A stretch of 64,000 nucleotides of DNA. It comes from Dermacentor variabilis (Eukaryota; Arthropoda; Arachnida; Ixodida; Ixodidae). The stretch lies in assembly GCF_050947875.1 (NCBI RefSeq), contig NW_027460346.1:3352000-3415999 (forward strand). The letters are read 5' to 3'. Positions within the stretch are counted from its first letter, which is position 1. The number at the start of each line of letters is the position of its first letter. The notes below the pieces were generated by a model. The model made no database searches. It was not told where the DNA came from and was given only the letters and a program-made list of their open reading frames with translations. This document shows, one piece after another, positions 1 through 11,750 of this stretch. The position numbers were made by a program, and so were the translations under genes.

Positions 1-670
1 CTGAGCGCGGTGCCAACATGCGCGCCGTCTCGAGCGGGTGCAACCCTCGGCTCGTTCCGGAAGGCCTAGCTGCGCAGGCGGCTGTGGCCCGGGTCCCAGG
101 CCGGCGGGCGGCACTTGTCACAGGATAAGCCCGACCCGCGGCATGGCGCACGTCGTGTCTCGCAGGGCTCGCATGCTGAGCCCTAAGAGGACGACGAAGG
201 CCCATGCAGACGGTGGCCGAGTTGCCATCGCCCGTCGGCCAGTTGCACGCCAACAACGTCGTTACGACGGCGGCGCGGCGGTGGTTAGCGGCCACCGAGA
301 TGCTTCATTTTTTTTCACCTTTTGTACTTTCTACAGACATATTTTGACAAGTATACCTTGTATGCTTGTCTTTTTCTTACTCTCTTTATCTCGTAATACA
401 TTTATTTTAAATCGTATATGCGTCTTCATGTACTATGTATATATCAAACATGGATGCACCATCCGCAGTGGTCGCATTTTCATCATCCAACTCAGTCGTA
501 GACTGTGTGCGACAGATGGAAAATATAAATAATAGAATTTATTGACAGGAAAGACAGAGAGGTCGACCTGAGCTAGAGCGCTCTAGTCTGTTACTCAGCA
601 CTGAAGAAGAGGGAAGGGGAGTGAAAGTACTGGGATGCGTGATGATGATAAGAGACGTGGTGAGTGCTTG
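1..670 (-). repeat. Left arm of large inverted repeat (inverted start of segment B)
   Basis: This stretch is the near-identical reverse complement of 5485-6153: base 1 pairs with 6153, and the match ends near 670/5485. The same sequence occurs a third time, in direct B orientation, at about 57690-58203. It holds a GC-rich block (1-300) and an AT-rich block (300-540). Open frames here are long only because of the GC content, and I see no conserved domain. The arm probably continues beyond the left edge of the window, so its full length is unknown. Confidence 0.85.
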
Positions 671-892
671 TGTATAAGAGACAGTTGCCTTGCTAGAGCC
701 GCTTGTCGACCTTGGTGTCCTGCAGAAACTTCAACAACACTTTAGTTGCACGCATTGAAGTTGCAGTGTCAGGCCATGCGCCGAAAATACTAAGCAAACC
801 AAAAGATATATCCGAATGAACAATGAATGCATAATCTTGCAACGGTATACCAAATGAAGCTTTTTATGCAGTCACTCGGGATATCGGCGGTG
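671..892 (+). other. Spacer between inverted arm and microsatellite
   Basis: There is no coding signal. This sequence is missing from the right-hand copy, where the (TA)n tract is joined directly to the start of B' through a CA-rich junction near 57690. Confidence 0.5.
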
Positions 893-1430
<538 letters not shown>

Positions 1431-1439
1431 GTGTTCAGC

Positions 1440-1965
1440 GCTCCCCATACGTGGGCCGATCCCGAAGATAGTGCAATGCCGGGGCCTACCCGCGGCAGAG
1501 GTGCAGTTCGCCATTAAGGGGCCCACATACACAGCTTCGCTACCCCGCTGTTCTGCTATAGCAGAAAAACGGGGTGGGTTCCTTGACGCTCACTGCAGGC
1601 ATTGCAAGTGCGCTGTTGCCGGGGTGGATGATGGTGAGCACTCGACGTGTGCTCCAGCATACAGAGACTGCTCCACTGTGGGAAGAGCCCGAGGAAGATT
1701 AAATCGCGAAATTATCGAAGCAGAAATGATTGATAGGCTTGTGGATAACTGTGTCAAAACCATCAATTGACCTTTCCCGCAAAGAGTTAGCTTACCTGCG
1801 CAATTGTGTGCAAGGTATTTTTTTCAAACAGCGCATGTATGATCATGTATGCGAAAAAGTTGTATATGTGTATGGGTCTTTGCTCGAAATAAATATTGTT
1901 GCAAGTTAGGGGCCTGTGTGTGTTTACGTGTTCCTTTCGTCCTTGTCTTTTCACGCGCTATAAGC
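1440..1965 (+). mobile_element. Penelope-like element remnant (C-terminal GIY-YIG region and 3' end)
   Basis: The frame at 1471-1770 holds an HCRHCKC zinc-type cluster followed by a segment reading REIIEAEMIDRL and DNCV. This resembles the end of the GIY-YIG endonuclease domain of Penelope-like elements, where the order is zinc cluster, (T)REIIEA helix, then a CVS motif. The GIY-YIG core itself is not intact. Downstream, an AATAAA (about 1888) and a GCGCTATAA motif (about 1957) match the 3' ends of the other Penelope fragments in this window. The right copy (57193-56670, minus) shows the same frame, so the insertion predates the duplication. Family assignment is by motif recall. Confidence 0.6.
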
Positions 1966-3000
1966 CTCCCGACGAATGTAACCCCGCTTCTTGTACGAAG
2001 TCCAGTGACGTTCTGTAATGATACTCATTGTAACTTCACTCGCTGAAGTCATCGTGCCGGTCTCTGGGAAGGCCAAACCGTCATGTCGTGTGCATGGGTA
2101 AGTCCACTACAGGTGATACACAGGGATGTGCCAGGTTCATTCGATTGCGGCTGGAGGCGTCGTCGTTACGAAGCCCATCCATTTTTGCGATACCATCAGA
2201 TGGTCAAGGCTTCTTCTCGGATGATGCCCCTCATGGGGCCGATGTTTACTTTAAGATGCCGCAATTATGTGAGCGACGTGAACTGGAAGTTCGAATGCAC
2301 TCACTCTGCAGGCGCACAAAAAGCACTCCGAGGCAGCAATATTGTGAAACGTCATGGCTGTCCCAGGAGATCAACATCAGCTAAAATGACTGCACCATCC
2401 GTTGACAGACAGTGACCCCTTCCTTCAGCAATTAGGAATGCCATTTTGAAAGGGCTTTTACACCACTTGGTCGACATTCACACACTTTTAAACAAATATA
2501 TCACAGTGACACTGACGTCACCCACCGCTAGTATTTCTTAAGGTTCTCTCTCAAAAGCTCGTTTCATCGTGAGTCGCAGCTCAGAAAAAGCTACTCCTCT
2601 TTAACTGTCACTGTGGCATCGCACTAGCCCGGAAAATCCAATACTTCTTTCGAGACTACTAGGTTGGCGAGGGAATGACGTGAGTCATCCTCGCTGCGTC
2701 GAGGAAAGAAAAGCTTGAGCTTTCTCCTCACCTTATATGGAACGTTTGACAATGTTAAAGAAAGATCGCACCGGTGGGTTTCATACAACCAGCTATATTC
2801 AACTACAGTCAAAGCCGAATCTGTGGTTGCCACGCTGCTTGGGAAGGGGTAAAGACGGATCCGTGTTCACTTTTTTCTTTTTTTTTAATATTATGCGAAT
2901 CTTTCTGGGCGAACCCTCTTAGACTTTGTTGATCGTGGCTGCTGGATACTGCTGCTGCTGCCGAATAGCTTACGCAAACAAAATAACAGAAATACGTGCC
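1966..3000 (+). other. Segment A, non-coding stretch
   Basis: It has its counterpart on the minus strand at about 55630-56670. Overlapping frames around 2083-2415 are present in both copies but match no family I know. An A-rich run and a (CTG)-like stretch occur at 2880 and 2944. I see no gene. Confidence 0.4.
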
Positions 3001-3067
3001 CTAAGGTGCGATCGAACCTACGCCTTCAAGCACAAGAACCCGATGCTCTAACCACTAGGCGACAACC
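3001..3067 (-). ncRNA. tRNA-like sequence with A and B boxes
   Basis: The minus strand reads a box A-like GCCTAGTGGTTAGAG and a box B-like GGTTCGATCGC, spaced as in a tRNA. The anticodon arm and acceptor stem do not fold convincingly, so this is a tRNA-derived pseudogene or SINE head and not a functional tRNA. It is duplicated at 55558-55628 on the plus strand. Confidence 0.5.
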
Positions 3068-3717
3068 ACTTTTTCCATTTAAATCGATGCTTTCCTTGCC
3101 TCTTCTGTCGACTTTGCTGCTGCTGCTGATTTTTGGCACGCCGGAGGGGGAAGGTTCAGAGCGTGTACATGAAAGGAGCGGGGCACAGAGGAAAGTCGAC
3201 GCGAGAAACTCGTTTGGACCTTTCCATAGAGTGGCATGTGCAGAGTGCCATCTGGAGCTTCCTGAGTGTCACCACAATTGCCTCTTCAGGGCTGGTATTG
3301 TCCGTGACCGCCCGCAAAATCACTGTAGAAACTGCAGCGCTTAACTTTCTACTAACGTGCAAGTCCAGAGGGGACGTAGATATAACTGTAGAGAGAAGTG
3401 GGGCGGGGCAAAAGGCACAGAACGGGTATAACCGACGCAGTCTGGAAACGAGTGTATTACAGCCTTGCCACTTTTGGAGTTCCCATAGAGGGGGAGCTGG
3501 CGGGAGAGGGACAAGATGACGTGGGAAGGCAAGGAAAGAGCGGTTGCGGGCAAATTGAAGGTACGGTACGGTACGATTCTGCTATTTCTGAAAAATAAAC
3601 ACCGTGTAAATTTGTCAAGCGCGCAAGTGGTGCAGGGTGTGTAGACGCAAAGCCGCACTAAAACCCCGTAAGGTCTAGGCGACCCGACGCAAGCGGTCGG
3701 ACGTCAAATCAACACTT

Positions 3718-3951
3718 CAGCGCCCAGCGCGGTAGCTTGTCGGCTATGGCACTCTTCGAGGTCGCGGGTTCAAATTCCGACCGTGGCAGCCGCATTCCGT
3801 CGGGAGCGAAATACAAAAACGCTCGTGCACTTAGACTTATGTGCGCGTTAAAGAACACCAGGGTGTCAAAATTAATCCGAAGTCCGCGACTACGGCGTGC
3901 CTCATAATACGGTCGCGGTTTTGGCACGTACGGCCCATAATTCAATTATAG
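3718..3951 (+). mobile_element. Ruka-like tRNA-derived SINE (old copy)
   Basis: It has the standard layout of this tick SINE: a tRNA-like head with a box B-type GGGTTCAAATTCC, a body containing GCGCGTTAAAGAACACCAGG, CTACGGCGTGCCTCATAAT and TTTTGGCACGTA, and an AT-rich tail. It is diverged from the younger copies at 28533 and 32484. The inverted copy at 54668-54901 sits at the matching position of A', so this SINE was in place before the duplication. Confidence 0.85.
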
Positions 3952-4639
3952 TTTGAAACTTCTGCCACGATGCGACGTGTCATGTGAGGCAATGACTATG
4001 CTTCACCCTCTCAGAGGTTATGAAGTATGGCGCACAACAACGCCTCAAGCAAACAGCTCTCCCTGTGTGTTCTGTGTACTACGCAGACAAACAGCAGTGG
4101 TGCCCGCAAGGTAATGTTTAACATCACTCACCACTCTCGTATTGGACTAAACGCTGAAGAACTTACACATTCGTCGTCGGCATCAGCGCTAATTATCGTC
4201 ATTCGAAGCAAACAGCATAGAAAACTTCACTTACATTGATGCTCACAGGGCGTGAGATCCGCATTTTTTTTCATAGTTGTCTCGTGCCAGTGACAAGTAA
4301 ATCTTCCATACGATTGCCGCGCAGCACGTGTTTTCAAGAGCACGTTCACGCAAAAGTTTCCATTTGACCCCAAAAACGCTGGAAGAAAACGAGTGTATAA
4401 TAGCCAACCTTATCACTGCCTTTTGCGCCGCACTTATTTTTTTATATGCAGGTCCTCATCATTATTTTATCAACAAAAATCAAACATCGCCTTTGTCGTC
4501 GTGACGTCACTCTTTCGATGTCTCAGCGCGTGCATTCGCATTAACTTCTTTGAGGATTTTGGCATGACTTGTGAACGGTGTATTTATAAAGGTAAACATC
4601 GTGTGAGATTACAGGTCGCATAGGAGCACAATACAGACA
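3952..4639 (+). other. Segment A, no gene seen
   Basis: It has its counterpart at about 53970-54667. Short frames exist in both copies, but none carries a recognisable motif. Confidence 0.4.
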
Positions 4640-5484
4640 GTTGCGCCGATTGCGCTTAGGTTTATAGCATTTTGACGTACTACTAAAAGAACTAGAAATA
4701 TACGGAATTCTTGGACTATCTGGCAAACTTATAGAAATTACTTGAGTGGAAGAAAACAGTACACACAACTTCACGAAACTCGGTCTGAGACCGGAAATAT
4801 AAAATATGGTGTTCCTGAGGGATCAATTCTTGGTGCCTTGCTCTGTTTATCCTCATAAATAATATTGTAAATGTACCTTTAACCCCAGATATCGTTATTT
4901 ATGCAGACGATACAAATGTTTTCTCTTCCGGACCTGATCTTGCCTTGCTGGAATCACAAGCTAATGCCTGGCTTAGCGAGTTATAAGTATGGCTGAATAA
5001 TAATGAAATAACACTTAATGTGAACAAAACAAAATATATGATCTTCGCTCCGAGAAATAAACCCATACTCCATAATCTCAAATTACGCATCAACAATTTT
5101 GAAATCATGTCAACAAATGGCCGTCCATTCCTTGGGGTTTGCTTCAAATCAGATTTAAGCTGGTCCTACCGTGTCAACCATGTACGTTTGAAGGTATCTA
5201 GGTCCATAGGCTTGATGTACTGGATGAAACATTTTATACCGATGCGTTGGAAGAAACAAGTATATTTTTCACTAATTCATTCACATCTTGGGTACTGTCA
5301 TTTAGTTTGGGGATTAGGCAACAAGACTGACTCGGACCGGCTCTTCGCACTCCAAAAATGAGCTCTGCGTTTAGAATGACTTTCAATATCTGTATCAGAC
5401 AGCTGTATATTCCAGATTCTAAAAATATTACCTTACGCCGACCTTTACAGTTTCTTAATACGAATTTTTCTTTACTGTCGTATC
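4640..5484 (+). mobile_element. Truncated CR1/Jockey-type LINE: reverse-transcriptase remnant
   Basis: Pieces of a non-LTR reverse transcriptase can be read across frameshifts and stops: a GSILG-like turn before the active site, YADDTNVF at about 4901-4924 (the catalytic YADD box), then the thumb region NKTKYMIFAPRNK in the open frame 5020-5361. The 5' part of the element is missing. The 3' part ends abruptly at about 5484, where it is fused to the start of segment B. The sister copy at 52441-53960 (minus) runs on to a complete 3' end, so the truncation here is a rearrangement breakpoint. It is not coding any more. Confidence 0.85.
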
Positions 5485-6153
5485 AAGTACTCACCACTTC
5501 TCTTATCATCATCACGCATCCCAGTACTTTCACTCCCCTTCCCCCTTCTCCAGTGCTGAGTAACAGACTAGAGCGCTCTAGCTCAGGTCGAGCTCCCTGT
5601 CTTTCGTGTCAATAAATTCTATTCTTTATATTTTCCATCTATCGCACACAGTCTCCGACTGGGTTGGATGATGAAAATGCGACCATTGCGGATGATGCAT
5701 CCATGTTTGATATATACATAGTTGATCAAGACGCATATACGAATTAAAATAAATGTATTACGAGATAAAGAGAGTAATAAAAAGACAAGCATACAAGTTA
5801 TACTCGTCAAAATATGTCTGTAGAAAGTCCAAAAGGTGAAAAAAAATGAAGCATCTCGGTGGCCGCTAACCACCGCCGCGCCGCCGTCGTAACGACGTTG
5901 TTGGCGTGCAACTGGCCGACGGGCGATGGCGGCTCGGCCATCGCCTGCGTGGGCCTTCGTCGTCCTCTTGGGGCTCAGCATGCGAGCCCTTCGAGATACG
6001 ACGTGCGCCACGCCGCGGGTCGGGCTTATCCTGTGACAAGCGCCGCCCGCCGGCCTGGGACCCGGGCCACAGCCGCCTGCGCAGCTAGGCCTTCCGGAAC
6101 GCGCCGAGGGTTCCACCCGCTCGAGACGGCGCGCATGTTGGCACCGCGCTCAG
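5485..6153 (+). repeat. Right arm of large inverted repeat; start of segment B
   Basis: This is the reverse complement of 1-670 with few differences. It begins at the breakpoint with the LINE remnant, where a 3-bp overlap (AAG) is shared by both partners. The direct copy is at about 57690-58203. Confidence 0.85.
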
Positions 6154-7073
6154 CACGGCCCCCAGTCGTCGCGCCTGCTGTGCCGGGAAGCGCCAACAGT
6201 TCCGTCGCAGGAAGACGCGTCGAATGCGGCCGCCACCAGCAGCGACGCCACTGCAGACCGCACGCCAGGGGCACACTCGGGCGCAGTCGTCGCGGAAGCC
6301 GGATCGTAACGAGCCCGAGGGGCGCTCGACGGCAGCTGGGGTCGAGAGGCAGGCCTCACTGTCGAGAACAGCAGCCTGAACGTCATCGTTGGGCGCATTT
6401 TCTCGCACGTAATAGCGCTTAGTAATCCGATTACTCGATGTGGCATAGAGCTCAGAATTGCTGTGTATGAATTATATCCGAGTACCTCAGGAAAACAGGA
6501 ACACGCGACCAGCTCGCTGTTTCAGCAGATCGCAGACAATTGCTCGCTCAAGCTACGGCCAACGATTAGCCCCCCCCCCAAAAAAAAAAAAACCTAAAAC
6601 GAGCTTTCCTCCACCTTTTAGTGAGGGCTGACATGTTGCCGTAAGCGTCGCGTTGCTTTGTGGTAAAGACGATAGGAGGGGGGAGGAATTTTAGGCTGGT
6701 ATGTATCCTTGATGTGGCAATTCCCAACATTGTCCAAAGAAGTCTAAGCCTTGCCTATATTACCATGTCCAGCGTCGTGATTGTCTGGTATTTTGTTATA
6801 TACGGACATTTCTAGAATAAGCATATTTTTCATTCGCCTTCATCTCGTTAACTCGCAAGCATTTCTATCAACGGGTGTTTTTCTTAATACTAAGGTTAAA
6901 ATTAACCTATGAAATCCGGGTGTTTTCTGCGACAGCTTAACACTATTCGTGTCACGTAGTCCTCTGCCATACTATTGTATGTGTCACATGTAAAGGAATT
7001 ATAGTTCCGGTTATGGTAGCGATGTTCGCTATGGCGCTGGAATGCCAAGTTATTCACCTAGCAGGAACCGTAG
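6154..7073 (+). other. Segment B, GC-rich block then AT-rich sequence, no assignable gene
   Basis: Frames on both strands across 5859-6446 stay open for up to 187 codons in both the left and right copies, but a 1-nt indel separates the copies and no domain is recognisable. GC-rich composition explains the openness. A C-run followed by an A-run lies at about 6570-6592. The counterpart is 58204-59125. Confidence 0.4.
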
Positions 7074-7469
<396 letters not shown>

Positions 7470-7919
7470 AGAAGTTAGGTGACTACTCTTGACCACCCCA
7501 TGCACCCCGCTTCAAATGAAGTGGAAATAGAAATCATTATCATGATCATAATCGTCATCTGCGGGTCGCCATGTGACGGGCGCGTAGTTCTTCACATGAT
7601 CACGTTACGTGTGGTATACATCGACATCTTAGGTGAGGACGCTAACAATTTGAGAGAGCGACTTTCAAAGTGTTTAGGTTTCGTAACTCCGAGCACTAGG
7701 TGTGGAGCGCGCTATTAGCAGTTTTACTTGTAGGTTGCTTGGGGGGGGGGGGGGGAGGGTAGGAGGGTGTTCCTACAGCTGCACCGAATGCTCTTCTACC
7801 AAGGTAATCTGTGTCGCCACATTTCCATGTGTGCGAAAGTAGCTTAGGGTATTACAGCGAAAGCTCTATGTGGCTAGCCGATTCGGCCGTCCGTCCATCG
7901 CCTGTACGCCTAAAACTCA
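7470..7919 (+). other. Segment B, non-coding, with a G-run
   Basis: It contains a homopolymeric G tract at about 7741-7755 and no coding signal. It is matched by about 59285-59722. Confidence 0.5.
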
Positions 7920-9349
7920 CGAGACGTTCATTTGAGGGATCGCCAGCGGTTTGTGCGCAGGCGCGAGTAAGAGCGGGCGTGAGAGAAAATTTGGGGGCTT
8001 TTGCTCCTTGAATATACTAAAGCCCCTACATCCACGCGTAACCGCCGCTTTCCTACATCCACGCGGAACCGCCGCTTTAGAATATACGACTCTGCATACG
8101 CACTACGGAGGAGGTTTCTTAGCGCGTGCTGTAGGCGTTTGTCCCTAGGCGTGCCGGCATTGCGGAGTGGGATCGAGCTTGCGCTCGGACTTTCGCTCGG
8201 TAAATTAGGTGAAGTAGCGGTCACCGATGCCAGATTTGGCGACCGCTGTGTTGGACAGACTGTCTTGCACCTGCGGCGCACGTGCTAAGTGTGTCGTGGC
8301 GGATTATAGCTTTCTCGTGCCTCATGGCAATGTACCTTGTAAGTAAAATCACAGATGTTTCTGTGGGAGCAGTAGCGACCGTAATAGAGCCCGGGCCGCA
8401 TATATTGAAAATCTAGAAGGCACAGCGCCTTAGCAACCGCGGTAGAACGCAAGTGGCTGAAAGGCGGCCGGGGACGATGGTTGACTCATCACCAGCGCCG
8501 CAGCCGCGAGAAAGTCTGTGCGATGTACCTTCAGAGGCAACGTTCTGACTGGTGTTGCAGGAGTCGCGGGGCGCGGTAGTGCTGAACTTATCGACACAAG
8601 TTGGCGGCTGGACGTAATTATATGTATTCAATCGTGTTTTTTTTTACTAATTGTAACAACGTGTCATTATTTCGTATTATTGGCGGCGCCTCCAGGACAC
8701 CAAAGCGGCACCGGGGACACCAAAGCTAAACCCGGACTTGACCGTGGGCTGGGGACTCGCCGAGGCCTGCACGTGCCAGATGTGTATATAAGATCAGCTG
8801 TCCGCTATCACGGATAGCCAATTCTTTATGCGAACATCCTCTGACACGCTTCGGCCTCCGCGGCCCCAACCCACCGGCCACCCTGTTTCCAGCTTTGATG
8901 CCCCCCCCCCTCCCTACCCCTTGGGTGCCGTGGAGGTCCTGAGCCGCCTGCTTTATTATAACCTCAGGTGGTCTCCTGAGGCCTCCGTTTGCCGGTTACA
9001 TGTGCCCTCCTGGAGCAGTTCTTGTAAAAAATCCAACCTCTCGTGGCGACAAAAAAAGCGACCCGCGACTTACACAACACCAGTCAGAACCTTGCCCCTT
9101 CAGACACAGTGATCACCAAATGGGGCGTCCGTGCCCACTGCCTCACCGCGCGGGCAGCCGGCGGTGGAGCCTAAACAAACTCTACAGCACTGTCTAGGGG
9201 ATAAACGCCTACAACACAAGCTAAGAAACCGCTTCCGTAGTGCCTAGGGAAAGTCATATACTCGAGGAGCAAAAGCCCCCAGGTTTTCTCTCTAGCGTCC
9301 GCTCTTACTCGCGCTTGCGCGGCTGGCGATCCCTCAAATGAACGTCTCG
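7920..9349. mobile_element. Foldback-type element with long imperfect terminal inverted repeats
   Basis: The left end (7920 to about 8150, starting CGAGACGTTCATTTGAGGGA) is the reverse complement of the right end (about 9190-9349, ending in the mirror of that motif). That gives inverted repeats of roughly 160-230 bp around a 1-kb core. The core has no transposase motif. The same structure is kept at 59723-61084. The family is unknown; a foldback or MITE-like element is the simplest reading. A target duplication is not obvious. Confidence 0.75.
8018..8079. repeat. 62-bp insertion with tandem 27-bp units, flanked by 8-bp direct repeat
   Basis: It is absent from the right copy. Two 27-bp units (8025-8051, 8052-8078) differ at one base. 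The insert is bracketed by GAATATAC at 8010-8017 and 8080-8087, and its ends read TAAAGC and GCTTTA (mutually inverted). Confidence 0.75.
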
Positions 9350-9441
9350 TCGATAACTCCTCCGGCGCAACCCCATGCGCATGCGCGACAAAAAAATAAT
9401 GAAATAGAGGTGCGCGATTGGCTGCGCCACTGGTGACGTCG

Positions 9442-9702
9442 ATGCTCTCCGTCGAAGCCGAGCGCGAAGCCCAGCAGTTTCTCTCCGGCTGCGAAATGGG
9501 TAGCCCACGCGTCATACGTACTCCTGAGGAGCAGGCATCTTTTGATCAGCAACGCCGTGAGCAGAACCTGGACTGAGCTCGTCTACGCCGTGCCGATGCT
9601 GCAGCCGGGGCACAAGAACAGGCTCGTGCTACCGAGCTCAAGCAGCAGCTGCTCACCGAGGATCCGGCAGCTAGCCGTCGTTTAATCAACCGTGGGGATT
9701 AA
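9442..9702 (+). pseudogene. Degenerate 87-codon repeat-encoded ORF with internal TGA
   Basis: The reading frame begins with an ATG and is interrupted once by TGA (codon 44). It is rich in Glu, Gln and Arg and contains a segment reading RVIRTPEEQASFDQQRREQN, a charged helical pattern seen in low-complexity proteins of arthropod repeats. The second copy at 61678-61946 carries the same TGA, so the frame was already dead before duplication. No catalytic domain is visible. Confidence 0.45.
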
Positions 9703-11121
9703 CGCAGTAAAACACCGGGGCTGCAAGTTTCAGCTTCGCTGGTTAACCATCTGCAAGGAGTGCTTGGGCGGTGATGTTTTTTGCCAGTGCCTCACGGCCT
9801 AATACGGCCCCAGTTACACCTGCCGCGTCACCCCTTGTATTGCGGCGTCTGGAGCAGTACGTAACCATAAATGCTTCCGATGAGTGTTTCAATGGTGAAC
9901 GAGAGGATAGCACGCGTGAGCGTCATCCGTGCCGATTTTCCTCTCTTGGACGGGTTGCGCGAGCGTTTGCGTGTGCCGAGTCAGATGACTCGCCCTTCTC
10001 CATGTGACTTCGCCTTACCAATTAACCCTGTTAATGATGCCCAGACACCAGTTGCACCTCAAGGAAAACTTTAACAACTTGTTCACCTTTATTCTTGGCC
10101 ACGGAGTATTCACTTGTGCAAAACAATCAAATACACCGTTTTTTGAGTGATAACTAATATTATAACAGTAATTAAGAATTACGTGGTTTGCTGAACAACC
10201 CGCTTCTAGTGGGAAAGCACTCTCCAGCATCAACAACAATACTATAGGCTATGGATAAAGTTTTTCTGGCATAAATTCCAATGCTTAGGTATAAAAATAA
10301 CGAGGCATGTAATATGCTACGTTGGACTTTACAGGCTTAATGCAATCCGCCTTCATGGCGCATTACTGGTACGTGTTTATGTGGTTGTGACATGTGGTGC
10401 AATGTGCCACTGTCCTACTAATTAGAACAAGAGGCTAGTGCTTGGAATGGCGACGGCCAGGGACAATGGAGGAGTTATACCTATACGGCTCCGTCCGAGA
10501 TGCGAATGCGCCACTCCACTAGCTGTCTGAACTCCATGCCGAGAAGAATAACTGCTTAAAAGAAAAACTCGTATTTTTATTTATGTGTGTGGCAAAGCGA
10601 TTCGCACTCGTTAAACTGATTTAACGCGCAGGCATGGATGGTTAGGTTAGCGTGACGAGTATGACCATTTTAATAACAGACTGCAATAGTTTGTTCTCGT
10701 ATTTTGTCATAATGAAAGTCATAGCTGTTAGGGTGCAACTTGATGTGGAAGTAGTATGTGTGAAAAAAAAATTATCGAGATTATTGAAATGTTGTTTGTA
10801 CAGGTTGCAAACATTCAATACATGGTACTGGCGAAAATAAGCCATACAGAGGAGCGGGGAATAACCATCGCCACACGGCTGCTTTCCGCAGCTGCCGAAT
10901 GGCGCCGCCACAAATACATACTGGCGCCGACTTGGCAGCAAATAGCTTCCCCGTAGACGAAGATAATTTCAGTTTTTTTTTTTATTTATTGCGATATCAA
11001 TCATATGGACACTCCAGATGCATTTCTGCCGTCGGCGTCGCCGTAAGGTTCCGTATAAAGTCTAAGAGCGATAAAATCGTCGCCGCGCGCCGTATGCAGT
11101 ATGTTCGAGTGGAAGCGTGCG
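9703..11121 (+). other. Segment B, no gene seen
   Basis: The part up to about 10490 is matched almost base for base by 61947-62725. The part from about 10490 to 11690 is absent from the right copy because of a deletion there. There is no coding motif. Confidence 0.45.
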
Positions 11122-11129
11122 GGTGTGAG

Positions 11130-11742
11130 CCGTGGCGTAGCAACGAGGGGGCCGGGGGGCCGTGGGCCCCGGGTGCAAGGAGCCAGTGGGGGGGTGTCAT
11201 ATATGTCTGAAGACACCCGGAAATTGTCGATATTGACGCGTGTACTTATCTTTATCGGGCGACCACGTTTCGCTGCCTAACAAATGTAATCCCGCAGCGC
11301 GGGACGCGCCTGCATGTATCCGAAGTTTCTAGAAAGTTATCGATACTTCTATCCGGCTGTCTGTTGTCGCCGAACGTTGTGTTATCTAATTTCATCGCGT
11401 GACGCGAATGGTGTAGAACGTTGTGGAAGGCACGCGGGTCCGAACGATTAGTCTGGAACATTCGACGACTGTTGTATAGAAGCCGACGCGCTCGACCCGC
11501 TGATCAGATTTTCGACAATCGCCGACCGTGTTCGCCGCTATCGTTGTGCTATAAGTGTAGCCTGTTTTTGTGGGCACAGGTTCGCCCAATAAAAGTTCGT
11601 TTTGTGTTTCGCAGTATTGCTACTGTGTTCTTCAACGTCACCACCACGTGACAATATCCTCGCCTTCCTCGACTACACCCAAGGGGGTGGGTGACAGAAG
11701 ACCTATGGGCCCCGGGTGCCAGACGACCTAGCTGCGCCACTG
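11130..11742. mobile_element. Non-autonomous hAT-like DNA transposon (613 bp)
   Basis: The left end CCGTGGCGTAGC and right end GCTGCGCCACTG form a 12-bp terminal inverted repeat with two mismatches to the family consensus CAGTGGCGTAGC. The element is flanked by a perfect 8-bp target duplication GGTGTGAG (11122-11129 and 11743-11750). An 8-bp duplication with CAG-type ends is typical of hAT elements. Sub-terminal blocks rich in GGGCCCCGGGTGCC are shared, in opposite orientation, with the larger relative at 22651-24258. There is no transposase. Confidence 0.85.
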
Positions 11743-11750
11743 GGTGTGAG

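Noticed and set aside
5859..6446. Long open frames on both strands in the GC-rich block (also at 57777-58497)
   Set aside because: They overlap in several frames, a 1-nt indel separates the duplicates and no domain is seen. GC-rich composition explains them.
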